In this document: in pieces, positions 47,072-55,948 of the stretch
Layout: each line of letters opens with the position of its first letter
How positions within the stretch are numbered: position 1 is the stretch's first letter
Assembly: GCA_022749655.1 (NCBI GenBank)
Contig: CP094243.1
Span: 62,001 to 126,000 of the forward strand
Direction: 5' to 3'
DNA from: Xanthomonas phaseoli pv. phaseoli
Lineage (GTDB): Bacteria; Pseudomonadota; Gammaproteobacteria; Xanthomonadales; Xanthomonadaceae
Length of the DNA stretch: 64,000 nt
Made by a program: the position numbers and the translations under genes
The notes under the pieces: model-generated
Databases searched by the model: none
Told to the model about the DNA's origin: nothing
Seen by the model: only the letters and a program-made list of their open reading frames with translations

Positions 47072-48790
47072 CTACAGCGAAAAACCCAGCAACACCGGGT
47101 CGTGATCGGAGCTGCGCCACGGCCCGGGCAGGTTGCGCTTGAGGTAGCCGGCCGCGTCCATGACATCGGCATTGATATGCCATTCGGCCGCGCCACGCAG
47201 CTGCTTGGCCATCGCCGGGCTGAGCAAGGCATGGTCCAGCCGCCCGCTCAGGCCGTCGTACACGTAGCTGTAGGGCTGCTTCACGCCGGCCACGGCAAAC
47301 GCGTCCTGCCAGCCGCTGGCGCGCAGGCTGCGCATCGGCATTTCCATCGCATAGGCATTGAAGTCGCCCAGCAGCACGGCGAGCTTGGTCTGCGCCCCAG
47401 TGGGGTCGGTCTGCAGCCACTGGTGCAACCGCTTGGCCGATTCGGTACGGGTGGCATTCCAGCAGGCCTGGCCGTCCTGCTGATCGGCGTCGGCACCGCT
47501 GGCGTTGCCGCAGCCCTTGGACTTGAAGTGATTGGCGACCACCACGAAGGTGGCGCCGCGCGCACTGCGGAACGCCTGTGCCAGCGGCACGCGACTGTGG
47601 TTCTCGAACGGCCCGCCGGTCAGCGTGGCCGGCTTGCCGACCGGGGTGACCTGCGAGCTGCGATAGAGGATGCCGACCCGGATCGCATCCTCGCCCGGGC
47701 CGCTGCCGGTATCGACGAACTGCCAATCCTTGTCCTTGCCGGCGGCGTTGAGCGCGGCCACCAGTTGCGAGACGGCCGCATCGGCGCCGTTGCCGTCGTT
47801 TTCCACTTCCATCAGCGCAGCCACGTCGGCGCCCAGGGGCACGATGGTGGCGACCAGCTTGGCCAGCTGCGCCTGGAACTGTTCGTGCGTGCGTGCGCCA
47901 CGCTTGGTCGGGAAGCCACCGCCACGGCCATTGCCGTTGAAGAAATTCTCCAGGTTGAACGAGGCAATACGCAGATCGCCGCCCACCTGCGGTGCAACGG
48001 CTGTGGGCATCGCCGGCAAGGTCAGCGGGCTCAGCACCTGGATGCGGTAGTTGCCGTCGTAGCGTTGATCGACGATGCCATCGACCGATTTGAGCAAGCT
48101 GCCGCTGCGCAACACCGGATCGGCCGGCAGATACGACACCGTCTTCGGGCTGCGGCCGTTGCGCGCATCGTCCAGCAACACGCGACGGCGTGCGTTATCG
48201 GCCTGCACCTGCGCGAACGCCGGCGTGCCGGCAGCGGCGACCTCGCTCGGCTGCCACAGACGTCCGCCGAACGCGGCGACCAGCTCGCCATAGGTGTCCA
48301 GGCGGTCGCTGCCATTGAGCGTGAGCGAGGCGATACGCACGTGTTCGCCTTCCAGCGCTTCCCAGTTGGCCGGCGGGCCGCTGAGCATGCGCACCGGCAC
48401 CGGCTGGCCGCTGGCAAGCCGCTCGATGCTGCTGGCGTCCACGCTGGTCAGGCTCGCCTCGCCACCTGCCGAGACCTCGCGCACGGTGCCGACGATGCGC
48501 ACGCGGTCGCCCACCGCCAGCTCGGCATTGCCGGCCCCGGTAACGAACAGGCCATGCGAGCGCCGCGGTTCGAACCCGGGCTGCTGCACGAACAGGCCGG
48601 CCAGCCCCACGCGCGTATCGGCGGTGACGATGCCTTCCACCTCCACCACGCGGCCGTCGTACGGGCTGCGGCTGTCTTCGCCCTGCACGTCGGCAATCGA
48701 GAGCCGCTGCGCGGCACCATCGGCAGCGCTGCACAGCAACGGGGCCAACAGACCAATCAAACCGAGCACAACCAGCGGGCGAGGCGACAT
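47072..48790 (-). CDS. ExeM/NucH-family extracellular endonuclease
   Basis: Secreted nuclease of 572 aa: signal peptide MSPRPLVVLGLIGLLAPLLCSAADG, an OB-fold/lamin-like N-terminal domain (VVEVEGIVTADTRVGLAGLFVQ, GDRVRIVGTVREVS), then an endonuclease/exonuclease/phosphatase domain with LRIASFNLENFFN, ALMEVENDG, VVVANHFKSKG, LLGDFNAYAM and the final SSDHDPVLLGFSL. ExeM-type nucleases degrade extracellular DNA and shape biofilms. Complete. Probably exported by a type II system. Confidence 0.92.
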   Translation of the reverse strand: MSPRPLVVLGLIGLLAPLLCSAADGAAQRLSIADVQGEDSRSPYDGRVVEVEGIVTADTRVGLAGLFVQQPGFEPRRSHGLFVTGAGNAELAVGDRVRIVGTVREVSAGGEASLTSVDASSIERLASGQPVPVRMLSGPPANWEALEGEHVRIASLTLNGSDRLDTYGELVAAFGGRLWQPSEVAAAGTPAFAQVQADNARRRVLLDDARNGRSPKTVSYLPADPVLRSGSLLKSVDGIVDQRYDGNYRIQVLSPLTLPAMPTAVAPQVGGDLRIASFNLENFFNGNGRGGGFPTKRGARTHEQFQAQLAKLVATIVPLGADVAALMEVENDGNGADAAVSQLVAALNAAGKDKDWQFVDTGSGPGEDAIRVGILYRSSQVTPVGKPATLTGGPFENHSRVPLAQAFRSARGATFVVVANHFKSKGCGNASGADADQQDGQACWNATRTESAKRLHQWLQTDPTGAQTKLAVLLGDFNAYAMEMPMRSLRASGWQDAFAVAGVKQPYSYVYDGLSGRLDHALLSPAMAKQLRGAAEWHINADVMDAAGYLKRNLPGPWRSSDHDPVLLGFSL

Positions 48791-49063
48791 CGAACGACTC
48801 CGATGAGTGGATCAAACGCAAACGCCGCCCGGAAGGCGGCGCGTGATAACGAAAAAGCGCGGAAACAGGCTAGCAAACCAGGGGAATGACCGCCAGGCAC
48901 GTGCGCTGCGCAACCGCGATGCGGCTAACGCGTGCACTGATGCGGTGCTGCAGCGCCTAGGTCACGTCTGCGGGCGACGCGTTGGATCGGGTACGCCACG
49001 CAGCCAATGCGCGGTACCAGGCGGGAAATCGCAACCCCATCCTCCCCGCCAACCTGCCAAGCC
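48791..49063. other. Upstream region of the nuclease gene
   Basis: Contains a strong hairpin CGCCGCC-cggaa-GGCGGCG at about 48823-48842 in the likely leader of the nuclease transcript. No gene. The hairpin could be a terminator for transcription from the cytochrome gene side. Confidence 0.45.
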
Positions 49064-49582
49064 CTACTTGAGGTTGCCCAGCATCCAGTCGACGGTGGCG
49101 CGTACCTGCTCTTCGGTCAGCGCCGGGTTGCCGCCCTTGGGAGGCATGATGCCGCCATCCGGACCGGTGTAGCCCTCGATCGCGTGCTTGTACAAGGCGT
49201 CCTTGCCCTGTGCGATGCGTGCATCCCAATGCGAATGGTCCAGCGTGGGCGCCTTGCCGACACCGGTGGTGTGGCAGGCGGTGCACAGGTTGTTGAAGAT
49301 GGTCTTGCCGTCGGTCGTACCGCCGTAAGCGGACTGCGAGGCGGCCTTGGCCAGCGCTGCGGCCTGGGCTGCGGCCTGCGCGGACGCGCCAGTGGCACCG
49401 GCATAGACCGCGCCGGCAGGCGCAATGCGTTGCAGCACGCGTTTTGCGGCAGTGGGCGAGACTTCGTCGGGGATAGCGCGTTGCAAATACGCTGCCAGGG
49501 CGATCAGGCCCAGGGTGATCACCACGAGTAAACCGATCACCATCGAGAATTTTTTCAGGAACTCGAGGTCGTAATTCCGCAC
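49064..49582 (-). CDS. Membrane-anchored cytochrome c5
   Basis: A c-type cytochrome of 172 aa. GTG start at 49582 gives MRNYDLEFLKKFSMV then one membrane anchor (IGLLVVITLGLIALAAYL), a low-complexity Ala/Gln linker, and a single haem domain with CTACH as the CxxCH site and the distal methionine in GGIMPPKGG. Similar to cytochrome c5 (CycB-type) electron carriers. The longer frame upstream is rejected; another possible start is the ATG within FSMVIGLL. Confidence 0.87.
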   Translation of the reverse strand: MRNYDLEFLKKFSMVIGLLVVITLGLIALAAYLQRAIPDEVSPTAAKRVLQRIAPAGAVYAGATGASAQAAAQAAALAKAASQSAYGGTTDGKTIFNNLCTACHTTGVGKAPTLDHSHWDARIAQGKDALYKHAIEGYTGPDGGIMPPKGGNPALTEEQVRATVDWMLGNLK

Positions 49583-49864
49583 GCGCTCACCCCTGGCTGT
49601 TGGTCGAAGACCTCTGCTAGCGCCGCAGTATAGAGCACACTTTGCGCCAGTCTGACCAGCCTGCATGACAGTTTTCGCAGCGATGGGCGCTGCGTGCCCG
49701 GTGGGTGGATGCTTCTGTGCGTGGGCACGCTCGCCTCGGCGGGTCAATTGCCGCAGCGCCGCATACCGCGCATTGGTCTGCGTTGTGGGAATTGCGTATC
49801 ATTCCCAACAACCACGGTGGCGCGGTTCTCGCCTCGCCGGTCCCGTCCTTGAGGAGTCGTCGCG

Positions 49865-50509
49865 ATGAAATCCTTCCTGCTGTCCTGCCTGGCCTTGGCC
49901 AGCATCAGCCTGTCTGCCCAGGCCCACGAAATCTGGATCGAGCGCGACGGCAGCGGCCCGGTGCGCATCTTCTTCGGTGAGCCGGCGCAGGACGCGCTGG
50001 ACCACGGCGAAGACGAGATCAAGCGCGTCGTCAAACCAAGCGTATTCGGCACTACCGGCAAGGCCGGTCCACTGCAGCGCGGGACCGAGTTCCTGACCGC
50101 GCCGCTGGCCGGCAGCGGCGATGCGTGGTTGAGCGACGACAGCGTGTTCGAGCCATGGAAGGGCGAAGCCGGCGGTTTCGAGACGGTGAGCTATTACGCA
50201 CGCGCCGGCCGTACCACAGCGGCTGCAAAGCTCGATTTCGAACTGGTCCCCACCGCTGCCAACAGCAATACGCTGACCGTGCTGTATCGCAATAAGCCAC
50301 TGCCCAAGGTGGACGTGACGGTGATCGACCCGCAGAAATGGCAGAAGACGCTGACCTCCGATGCCAAGGGCCAGGTGACGCTGCCCACGCTGCGGGCGGG
50401 CCGCCACATCCTGGTGGCCACCAACAAGGAACCGGTGAAGCGCGAGATCGCCGGCAAGCAGGTATCGATGGTGCATCACATCAGCACGCTGACGTTCCTG
50501 GCCGAGTAA
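49865..50509 (+). CDS. DUF4198-domain exported protein
   Basis: A 214-aa periplasmic protein. Signal peptide MKSFLLSCLALASISLSAQA precedes HEIWIERDG, the usual start of DUF4198 (CbiK-like) proteins that occur beside metal uptake systems. A carboxypeptidase-regulatory-like beta-sandwich follows (VDVTVIDPQKWQKTLTSDAKGQVTLPTLRAG). It leads the DUF3649/PepSY/DUF3325 genes 182 bp downstream, implying a role in metal (iron or nickel/cobalt) handling. Confidence 0.82.
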   Translation: MKSFLLSCLALASISLSAQAHEIWIERDGSGPVRIFFGEPAQDALDHGEDEIKRVVKPSVFGTTGKAGPLQRGTEFLTAPLAGSGDAWLSDDSVFEPWKGEAGGFETVSYYARAGRTTAAAKLDFELVPTAANSNTLTVLYRNKPLPKVDVTVIDPQKWQKTLTSDAKGQVTLPTLRAGRHILVATNKEPVKREIAGKQVSMVHHISTLTFLAE

Positions 50510-50690
50510 GCATGGTCGGCACAGCTCCCGTGCACGCATGGAACAGGCGTCGCTGCTGCGCCGCGGCGACTCCTGGCTTGCGCGTCCTACGGCATAAGCG
50601 GGAACCACTTGCGGTTGCCGGCCCACCCGGCCTGGCGACGTGGCGCTGCGCTGTGGCGCTTGCTCCACGTCCATTGCGCGCGGTGGCGTG

Positions 50691-51002
50691 ATGTCCAGCG
50701 CATCGCCCCTGCCGCTTGGCTGGTTCAGGCGCCCCTGGCTGGGCGTGCTTGCGCGCACGCTGGCAGCCATCTTCGGTGGCTACGCGCTGGCCAGCGCCAC
50801 CAATCTGTCGCTGGCGCTGGTGTTGCCGATGCCCCGCAGCGAAGCGGTATTGACCAGCATGCTGATCGGGATCGTGGTGTGCGCGTGTGCGCCGTTGTGG
50901 GCCTTCGCCACCGCCAGCGTGTGGCGTGCCTGGGCCGGCATCGCGGTGCCGGCGGCGCTGCTGTTTGCGCTGGCCGCGTGGCTGCAACGGAGCGCGGCAT
51001 GA
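50691..51002 (+). CDS. DUF3649 membrane protein
   Basis: A 103-aa protein with three hydrophobic segments (YALASATNLSLALVLPM, MLIGIVVCACAPLWAFA, AALLFALAAWL), a DUF3649 member. Typical first gene of a three-gene set (DUF3649, PepSY, DUF3325) usually near siderophore receptors. Its stop overlaps the PepSY start (ATGA). Confidence 0.82.
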   Translation: MSSASPLPLGWFRRPWLGVLARTLAAIFGGYALASATNLSLALVLPMPRSEAVLTSMLIGIVVCACAPLWAFATASVWRAWAGIAVPAALLFALAAWLQRSAA

Positions 51003-52606
51003 AGCAGGGTTTTCGCCAATCGATGGCGTGGCTCCACACCTGGACCGGGCTACTGGTCGGCTGGGTCTTGCTGCTGATCTTCATGGGTGGCACGGCCAGT
51101 TATTACCGCGACGAAATCAGCCGCTGGATGCGCCCGGAACTGCCCGCCACTACCGTGAGCACCGCCACCGCACTGCGCAGCGCCGAGCAGTATCTGCAGA
51201 CACACGCAGCCGATGCGGTGAGCTGGAACATCACCTTGCCGGATCCGCGCACTCCGGTGGTGAGCATGTACTGGCAGAATCCCGCGCCCGCCGACGGCAA
51301 ACCGGCAGAGCGCCGGCAACTGTACGGCACCGCCATCATCGACCCGGCCACCGGCAAGGACATCGCTGCACGCGACACGCTGGGCGGCGAATTCTTCTAC
51401 CGGCTGCATTTCGACCTGCACTACGTGCCGGTGATGTGGGCGCGCTACATCGTGGGGTTCTGCGCGATGTTCATGCTGGTGGCGATCATCAGCGGGGTGA
51501 TCACGCACAAGAAAATCTTCAAGGACTTCTTTACCTTCCACCCGGGCAAGGGGCTGCGGTCGTGGCTGGATTTCCACAACGTCAGCGCGGTGACCGCGTT
51601 GCCGTACCACGCGATGATTACCTATACCGGCATCGTGACCTTGATGTTCATGTACCTGCCGTGGGGCATCAAGGCGCGCTATGCAGGCGATGAGATGCGC
51701 TTCTACGACGAGGCGGCCAATCGTGTGGCCGATACGCGCAAGGCCGCGGGCATACCGGCGCGCATGCTGCCGCTGGAGCAGTTCGTGGCACGTGCGCGCA
51801 GCGACTGGCGTGGTGGCGAGGCAGGCAACGTGGCGGTGTCGCTGCCCAACGATGCGCATGCTGCCGTCGGGGTGAGCCAATTGGCCGACAACCTGTCCAC
51901 CGACGTGCCCTCCATCCTGTTCGATGCAGTGAGTGGCGAGCGCCTGCAACGCAGCGGGCCGCCGGGCGGTGCCAGCCAGACGCGTGGGGTGATGGTGGGT
52001 CTGCATCTGGCCCATTTCGCCGGTCCATGGCTGCGCGCGCTGTTTTTCGGCTCCGGCCTGCTGGGCTGCCTGATGGTGGCCAGCGGGGTGGTGATGTGGG
52101 CGGTGAAAGAACGCCCCAAGCATTTGAAAGCCGGGCGCATCGGCTTCGGCCTGCGCCTGGTGGACGCACTCAATATCGGCACCGTGGCCGGTTTGCCGAT
52201 CGCCTTCGCCAGTTTCTTCTGGGCCAACCGCGTGTTGCCGGTGAACCTGGATGCGCGCGCAGCGATGGAGGCCAATGTGTTTTTTGCTGCGTGGGCCACG
52301 GCATTGCTGGCGGCATTCGCGTGGCCACGGCGTGGGATGTGGAGCTGGCAGTTGTATCTGGGCGCGGCGTTGTTCGCGCTGGTGCCGGTGCTCAACGCAC
52401 TCACCACCGATGTGCACCTGGGCGTGACGCTGCCGGCCGGGCAATGGGCACTGGCTGGTGTGGATCTGGTGTGCCTGTTCCTGGGCCTGTGCCTGGGCAT
52501 CGCCGGCTTTCGCTTGCAGCGTTGGAAAGCGCCGCAGCCGGCTTCGGCGCGACGCGCGCGCGCTGTTGCCGCAACGCCGACCGCGCCGCTCCAGGAAGGC
52601 GCATGA
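50999..52606 (+). CDS. PepSY-associated transmembrane protein
   Basis: Inner-membrane protein of 535 aa with four major helices and PepSY-like periplasmic loops: TWTGLLVGWVLLLIFMGGTASYY, RLHFDLHYVPVMWARYIVGFCAMFMLV, HNVSAVTALPYHAMITYTGI and LHLAHFAGPWLRALFFGSGLLG. Conserved histidines in the helices (HTW, HLAHF) are as in FoxB/PiuB-type proteins thought to reduce iron-siderophore. Starts in an ATGA overlap and ends in one. Confidence 0.88.
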   Translation: MKQGFRQSMAWLHTWTGLLVGWVLLLIFMGGTASYYRDEISRWMRPELPATTVSTATALRSAEQYLQTHAADAVSWNITLPDPRTPVVSMYWQNPAPADGKPAERRQLYGTAIIDPATGKDIAARDTLGGEFFYRLHFDLHYVPVMWARYIVGFCAMFMLVAIISGVITHKKIFKDFFTFHPGKGLRSWLDFHNVSAVTALPYHAMITYTGIVTLMFMYLPWGIKARYAGDEMRFYDEAANRVADTRKAAGIPARMLPLEQFVARARSDWRGGEAGNVAVSLPNDAHAAVGVSQLADNLSTDVPSILFDAVSGERLQRSGPPGGASQTRGVMVGLHLAHFAGPWLRALFFGSGLLGCLMVASGVVMWAVKERPKHLKAGRIGFGLRLVDALNIGTVAGLPIAFASFFWANRVLPVNLDARAAMEANVFFAAWATALLAAFAWPRRGMWSWQLYLGAALFALVPVLNALTTDVHLGVTLPAGQWALAGVDLVCLFLGLCLGIAGFRLQRWKAPQPASARRARAVAATPTAPLQEGA

Positions 52607-52938
52607 GCGTGCTGCTGTTGCTGGCGTTGAATTTTTCCGGCTTTGCTGCGCTGTGCCTGGCGATGGACAAGCATCAGCAGCAGTTGCGCGGCCGCCTGCT
52701 GGGCACCACACGGTCGCGCCAGTTGCGTGTGGTGGGGTGGTTGCTGCTGTGTCTCACCTTCGCGTTGGCGGTGCATGCGCAGGGTTGGGGCATCGGCGCA
52801 GTGCTATGGCTGGGCACGTTGACCGCCAGTGCGGCGGTGTTGTCGCTGTGGCTGCTGCCGTATCGGCGCGGCGCGATCGTGCCGGCCGCAGTGGCCGCAC
52901 CGGTGCTGGCGGGTGTGGTGCAGGTGCTGCTTGGTTGA
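52603..52938 (+). CDS. DUF3325 membrane protein
   Basis: A 111-aa integral membrane protein (LALNFSGFAALCLAMDKHQQQL, then three helices) of the DUF3325 family, the regular partner of DUF3649 and PepSY genes. Translationally coupled to the PepSY gene. No TonB-dependent receptor accompanies the set here. Complete. Confidence 0.82.
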   Translation: MSVLLLLALNFSGFAALCLAMDKHQQQLRGRLLGTTRSRQLRVVGWLLLCLTFALAVHAQGWGIGAVLWLGTLTASAAVLSLWLLPYRRGAIVPAAVAAPVLAGVVQVLLG

Positions 52939-53019
52939 AGGTGGGGCGCAGCTGTCAGATGCCTGCTGCGTGCGTTTGCATGCCGACCCGGCGGCAACGA
53001 CCAGCATAAGGAACACGCG

Positions 53020-53568
53020 TCATCGTTCGACCGGATCGCCGAGCTCAACGGTCGGCGGATCACCCCAGCTGCGGCCATCGCGCGGCAGGCGGCCATCGTC
53101 AAGCACCTGCAGCACGCGCTCGGGCTGCAGCATGTCCAGAAACAGCACCACGTTGACGCCTGCCGGCCGCGCCATGCTGGGGAAGATCACGCCAGGAATC
53201 TCTGCTTCGCGCAGCAGGTCGCCGAGCACCCAGCTCACCGGTTCGATCTTGTTGACCAGCGCCTTGCGCCAGTCGTCGGCCCAGTCGGCCCACACCGCAT
53301 CCCAGCTGGCATCGAGCAAACGCAGATCGGCCAATGCCGGAAGATCGGCGGCGTAACTGACCAGCGTCAACGGTGGCAGGAACGGGGCGGCATGGGCATA
53401 TTCGGCCGCGGTGGTTTCCAGTTGCAGCGACAGATAGAGCGCCGGCTGGCCGAAGCGATTGAAACGCCCACCCGAGCGCGCCGCACCGGCACCGCTCAGC
53501 GGTTCGGCGGCCCAGCGCGGGGTAAAGGCGCGATAGAGCGTGCAGTGCGCCGGGGCGCTCAGCTTCAA
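53020..53568 (-). CDS. RES-domain toxin
   Basis: A 182-aa protein of the RES family, NAD+-degrading ADP-ribosyltransferase-like toxins. The name-giving R-E-S pattern is spread over LYRAFTPRWAAEPLSGAGAARSGGRFN (Arg), LQLETTAAEYAHA (Glu) and a serine in IFPSMARPAGV. It overlaps its antitoxin gene upstream (53565-53568), the standard order antitoxin then toxin. Complete. Confidence 0.87.
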   Translation of the reverse strand: MKLSAPAHCTLYRAFTPRWAAEPLSGAGAARSGGRFNRFGQPALYLSLQLETTAAEYAHAAPFLPPLTLVSYAADLPALADLRLLDASWDAVWADWADDWRKALVNKIEPVSWVLGDLLREAEIPGVIFPSMARPAGVNVVLFLDMLQPERVLQVLDDGRLPRDGRSWGDPPTVELGDPVER

Positions 53569-53939
53569 CCGGCCGCCCCTGCGGCGACCGTGCGCAGATA
53601 GGTCAGCGCATCGTCGGTGCGCCCCTGCTTGACCACTTCCAGCAAGGTGGCGAACTCGAACGCCGGAATCGGCGTGTTCTTGAGGTGGAACACCACCTGG
53701 CGCTCGTCCGGTTGCACCTGCGCCATCGCCACCAGCAGCCGCGACAAATTGCGCAGCAAGTCCTGCACGCGCGGGCTTTCCGGGTGCACGCGCAGGCTGT
53801 TGCGATGCACGCCGGCCAGCTCGGCCAGTTCCTGTTGCGAAAGATCCAGCAGGCCGGCCATGGCCGACGGCGACAAGATGGTCCGGTCCGGCACGCGCAG
53901 GCGTTCGGTCAAGGCCAGGGGATTGAGAACGGCGACCAT
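53565..53939 (-). CDS. Xre/MbcA/ParS-type antitoxin (DUF2384)
   Basis: A 124-aa antitoxin. Helix-turn-helix around LLDLSQQELAELAGVHRNSLR and a C-terminal DUF2384-like toxin-binding region (FEFATLLEVVKQGRTDDALTYL). It should neutralise the RES toxin and repress the operon. ATG 53939 (MVAVLNPLALTERL) is used; a palindromic GTGCA-N7-TGCAC lies 20 bp upstream. Confidence 0.87.
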   Translation of the reverse strand: MVAVLNPLALTERLRVPDRTILSPSAMAGLLDLSQQELAELAGVHRNSLRVHPESPRVQDLLRNLSRLLVAMAQVQPDERQVVFHLKNTPIPAFEFATLLEVVKQGRTDDALTYLRTVAAGAAG

Positions 53940-53960
53940 CGCACGGCTCCGGCAGGGTAG

Positions 53961-54025
53961 GTGCACAGTATATGCACAGTCAGCTGTATCTGGGAGGCAC
54001 ATCTCCGTGCGTGGTCAGTGCACTG
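53961..54025. promoter_or_regulatory. Probable antitoxin/TA operator region
   Basis: Contains GTGCA-N7-TGCAC (53961-53977), the direct repeat TGCACAGT at 53962 and 53973, and the perfect palindrome CAGTGCACTG (54016-54025). Placed just upstream of the antitoxin ATG, as for autoregulated toxin-antitoxin operons. Confidence 0.5.
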
Positions 54026-54646
54026 TCAGCTGCCCGCTTGCGCTGCCCCTACCGCACGCAGACAGAAGCTGCAGATCGCTTCGACCAGTTGCTCGCCCTG
54101 GTGCGGATCGCCACGGCTGGGGGCGATCGGCCCCACCAAGGCCTCGGTGAACGCGCCGACGATGCAGGCAGCCGCGGCGTCCAGCGACTGCTGCGGAAAC
54201 TCCCCGGCCGCCACGCCTTCGGCAAGCAGCTGGCGAAACACCTCACCGAACTGGCGGCGGCCGCGGATGCGCTCGGCGTCGACCTCGCTTTCCACCGGCT
54301 CGGCGATGAAGGCGTATGCCAGCGCCGGGCCGGCCAGCGCCCGCCGCACGAAGGTAGCGATTGCGCTACGCAGACGTTCGGCTGCGCTGGCCTGGGTGGC
54401 CGCAATGGCACGCAGGATGGCCATCTCGCGCTGTACTGCCTCGTTTAAAACTTCTACGAAAAGTTCGGCTTTCGATGGGAAATGTCGATAAATCTGCCCG
54501 GTCGAGACGCCCGCGGCCGCTGCCACCGCGGTGACCGGTGCATTGCGGTAGCCGCCTTCGGCGATCAGGACGCGGGCCGCGTGCAGGATGCGCTCGCGGT
54601 TGCCGGCCAGGCGTTCTTCCATCAGGGCGGAGCGTCGGTAAGCCAT
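54026..54646 (-). CDS. TetR-family regulator of leucine degradation (predicted)
   Basis: A 206-aa TetR-type regulator: N-terminal helix-turn-helix (RERILHAARVLIAEGGYRNAPVTAVAAAAGVSTGQIYRHFPSKAELF) and a ligand-binding C-terminal domain. Divergent from the isovaleryl-CoA dehydrogenase gene with a 13-bp palindrome between, so it is the natural candidate for controlling the leucine/isovalerate genes. In other bacteria this role is usually taken by the MerR-type LiuR. Confidence 0.85.
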   Translation of the reverse strand: MAYRRSALMEERLAGNRERILHAARVLIAEGGYRNAPVTAVAAAAGVSTGQIYRHFPSKAELFVEVLNEAVQREMAILRAIAATQASAAERLRSAIATFVRRALAGPALAYAFIAEPVESEVDAERIRGRRQFGEVFRQLLAEGVAAGEFPQQSLDAAAACIVGAFTEALVGPIAPSRGDPHQGEQLVEAICSFCLRAVGAAQAGS

Positions 54647-54660
54647 GGTGTGATTCTGGG

Positions 54661-54673
54661 TTCAATAGTTGAA
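54661..54673. promoter_or_regulatory. Candidate TetR operator
   Basis: TTCAA-TAG-TTGAA, a perfect palindrome, 15 bp before the tetR start and about 100 bp upstream of the dehydrogenase start. Confidence 0.55.
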
Positions 54674-54774
54674 TTTTAGTTCACTTTTTTGTCGCGGACC
54701 GCTAGTCTGGCCGCATCCGCCGCGCGGCCCGCCCGCTCCCACCCGGCACATCCCGATCCCTGTGGAGTTGTTGC

Positions 54775-55938
54775 ATGCATGTGCCGTCCTTGAACTTCGA
54801 GCTTGGCGAAGAGATCGACCTGCTGCGCGAAAGCGTGGCCGCCTTCGCCAGCCACCATATCGCTCCGCTGGCCGCGGCAGCCGACCACGATAACGTGTTC
54901 CCCGGCCAGCTCTGGCGCCTGCTCGGCGAGCAAGGCCTGCTCGGCCTGACCGTCGAAGAAGAATACGGCGGAAGCGGCATGGGCTATCTGGCGCACGTGG
55001 TGGCGATGGAAGAGATTTCGCGTGCTGGCGGCGCGATCGGGCTGTCGTATGGCGCACACTCCAATCTGTGCCTGAACCAGCTACGTAAGAACGCCAGCCA
55101 CGAGCAGAAGCAACGCTACCTGCCCAAGCTGTGCAGTGGCGAGCATGTGGGCGCGCTGGCGATGAGCGAAGCCGGCTCCGGTTCGGACGTGGTGTCGATG
55201 AAGCTGCGCGCCGATGCGCGCGGCGACCGCTTTGTGCTCAACGGCAGCAAGATGTGGATCACCAACGGCCCGGATGCCGACGTGCTGGTGGTGTACGCCA
55301 AGACCGACCCGGACGCCGGCGCGCGCGGCATCACCGCCTTCATCGTCGAGAAGGGCATGCCGGGCTTTTCCACCGCACAGAAGCTGGACAAGCTGGGCAT
55401 GCGCGGCTCCAACACCTGCGAGCTGGTATTCACCGATTGCGAAGTGCCGGCGGAAAACGTGCTCGGCACGCTCAACGGCGGCGTGCGTGTACTGATGTCC
55501 GGGCTGGATTTCGAACGCGTGGTGCTGGCCGGCGGGCCACTGGGGCTGATGGCCGCAGCCATGGACGTGGTGTTGCCGTACGTGCACGAGCGCAAGCAGT
55601 TCGGCGAGCCGATCGGCACCTTCCAGTTGATGCAGGCCAAGCTGGCCGACATGTACGTGGGGCTCAACGCCTGCCGCGCGTATGTCTATGCGGTGGCACG
55701 CGCCTGCGATGCCGGGCGCACCACCCGCCAGGATGCAGCCGGCGCCATCCTTTACGCCGCCGAGAAGGCAACCTGGCTGACCGGCCAGGCCATCCAGGTG
55801 CTGGGCGGCAACGGCTACATCAACGAATACCCCACCGGACGCCTGTGGCGCGATGCCAAGTTGTACGAGATTGGCGCGGGCACCTCGGAAATCCGGCGCA
55901 TGCTGATCGGCCGCGAGTTGTTCGAACGCACCGCCTGA
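54775..55938 (+). CDS. liuA: Isovaleryl-CoA dehydrogenase
   Basis: Acyl-CoA dehydrogenase of 387 aa that oxidises isovaleryl-CoA to 3-methylcrotonyl-CoA in leucine breakdown. Two family signatures are present: [18 protein letters not shown] and [23 protein letters not shown], with the [18 protein letters not shown] end. The nearest pathway partners (both methylcrotonyl-CoA carboxylase subunits) follow, fixing the substrate. Ribosome site GGAG; complete. Confidence 0.93.
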   Translation: MHVPSLNFELGEEIDLLRESVAAFASHHIAPLAAAADHDNVFPGQLWRLLGEQGLLGLTVEEEYGGSGMGYLAHVVAMEEISRAGGAIGLSYGAHSNLCLNQLRKNASHEQKQRYLPKLCSGEHVGALAMSEAGSGSDVVSMKLRADARGDRFVLNGSKMWITNGPDADVLVVYAKTDPDAGARGITAFIVEKGMPGFSTAQKLDKLGMRGSNTCELVFTDCEVPAENVLGTLNGGVRVLMSGLDFERVVLAGGPLGLMAAAMDVVLPYVHERKQFGEPIGTFQLMQAKLADMYVGLNACRAYVYAVARACDAGRTTRQDAAGAILYAAEKATWLTGQAIQVLGGNGYINEYPTGRLWRDAKLYEIGAGTSEIRRMLIGRELFERTA

Positions 55939-55948
55939 CGGAGCCACC

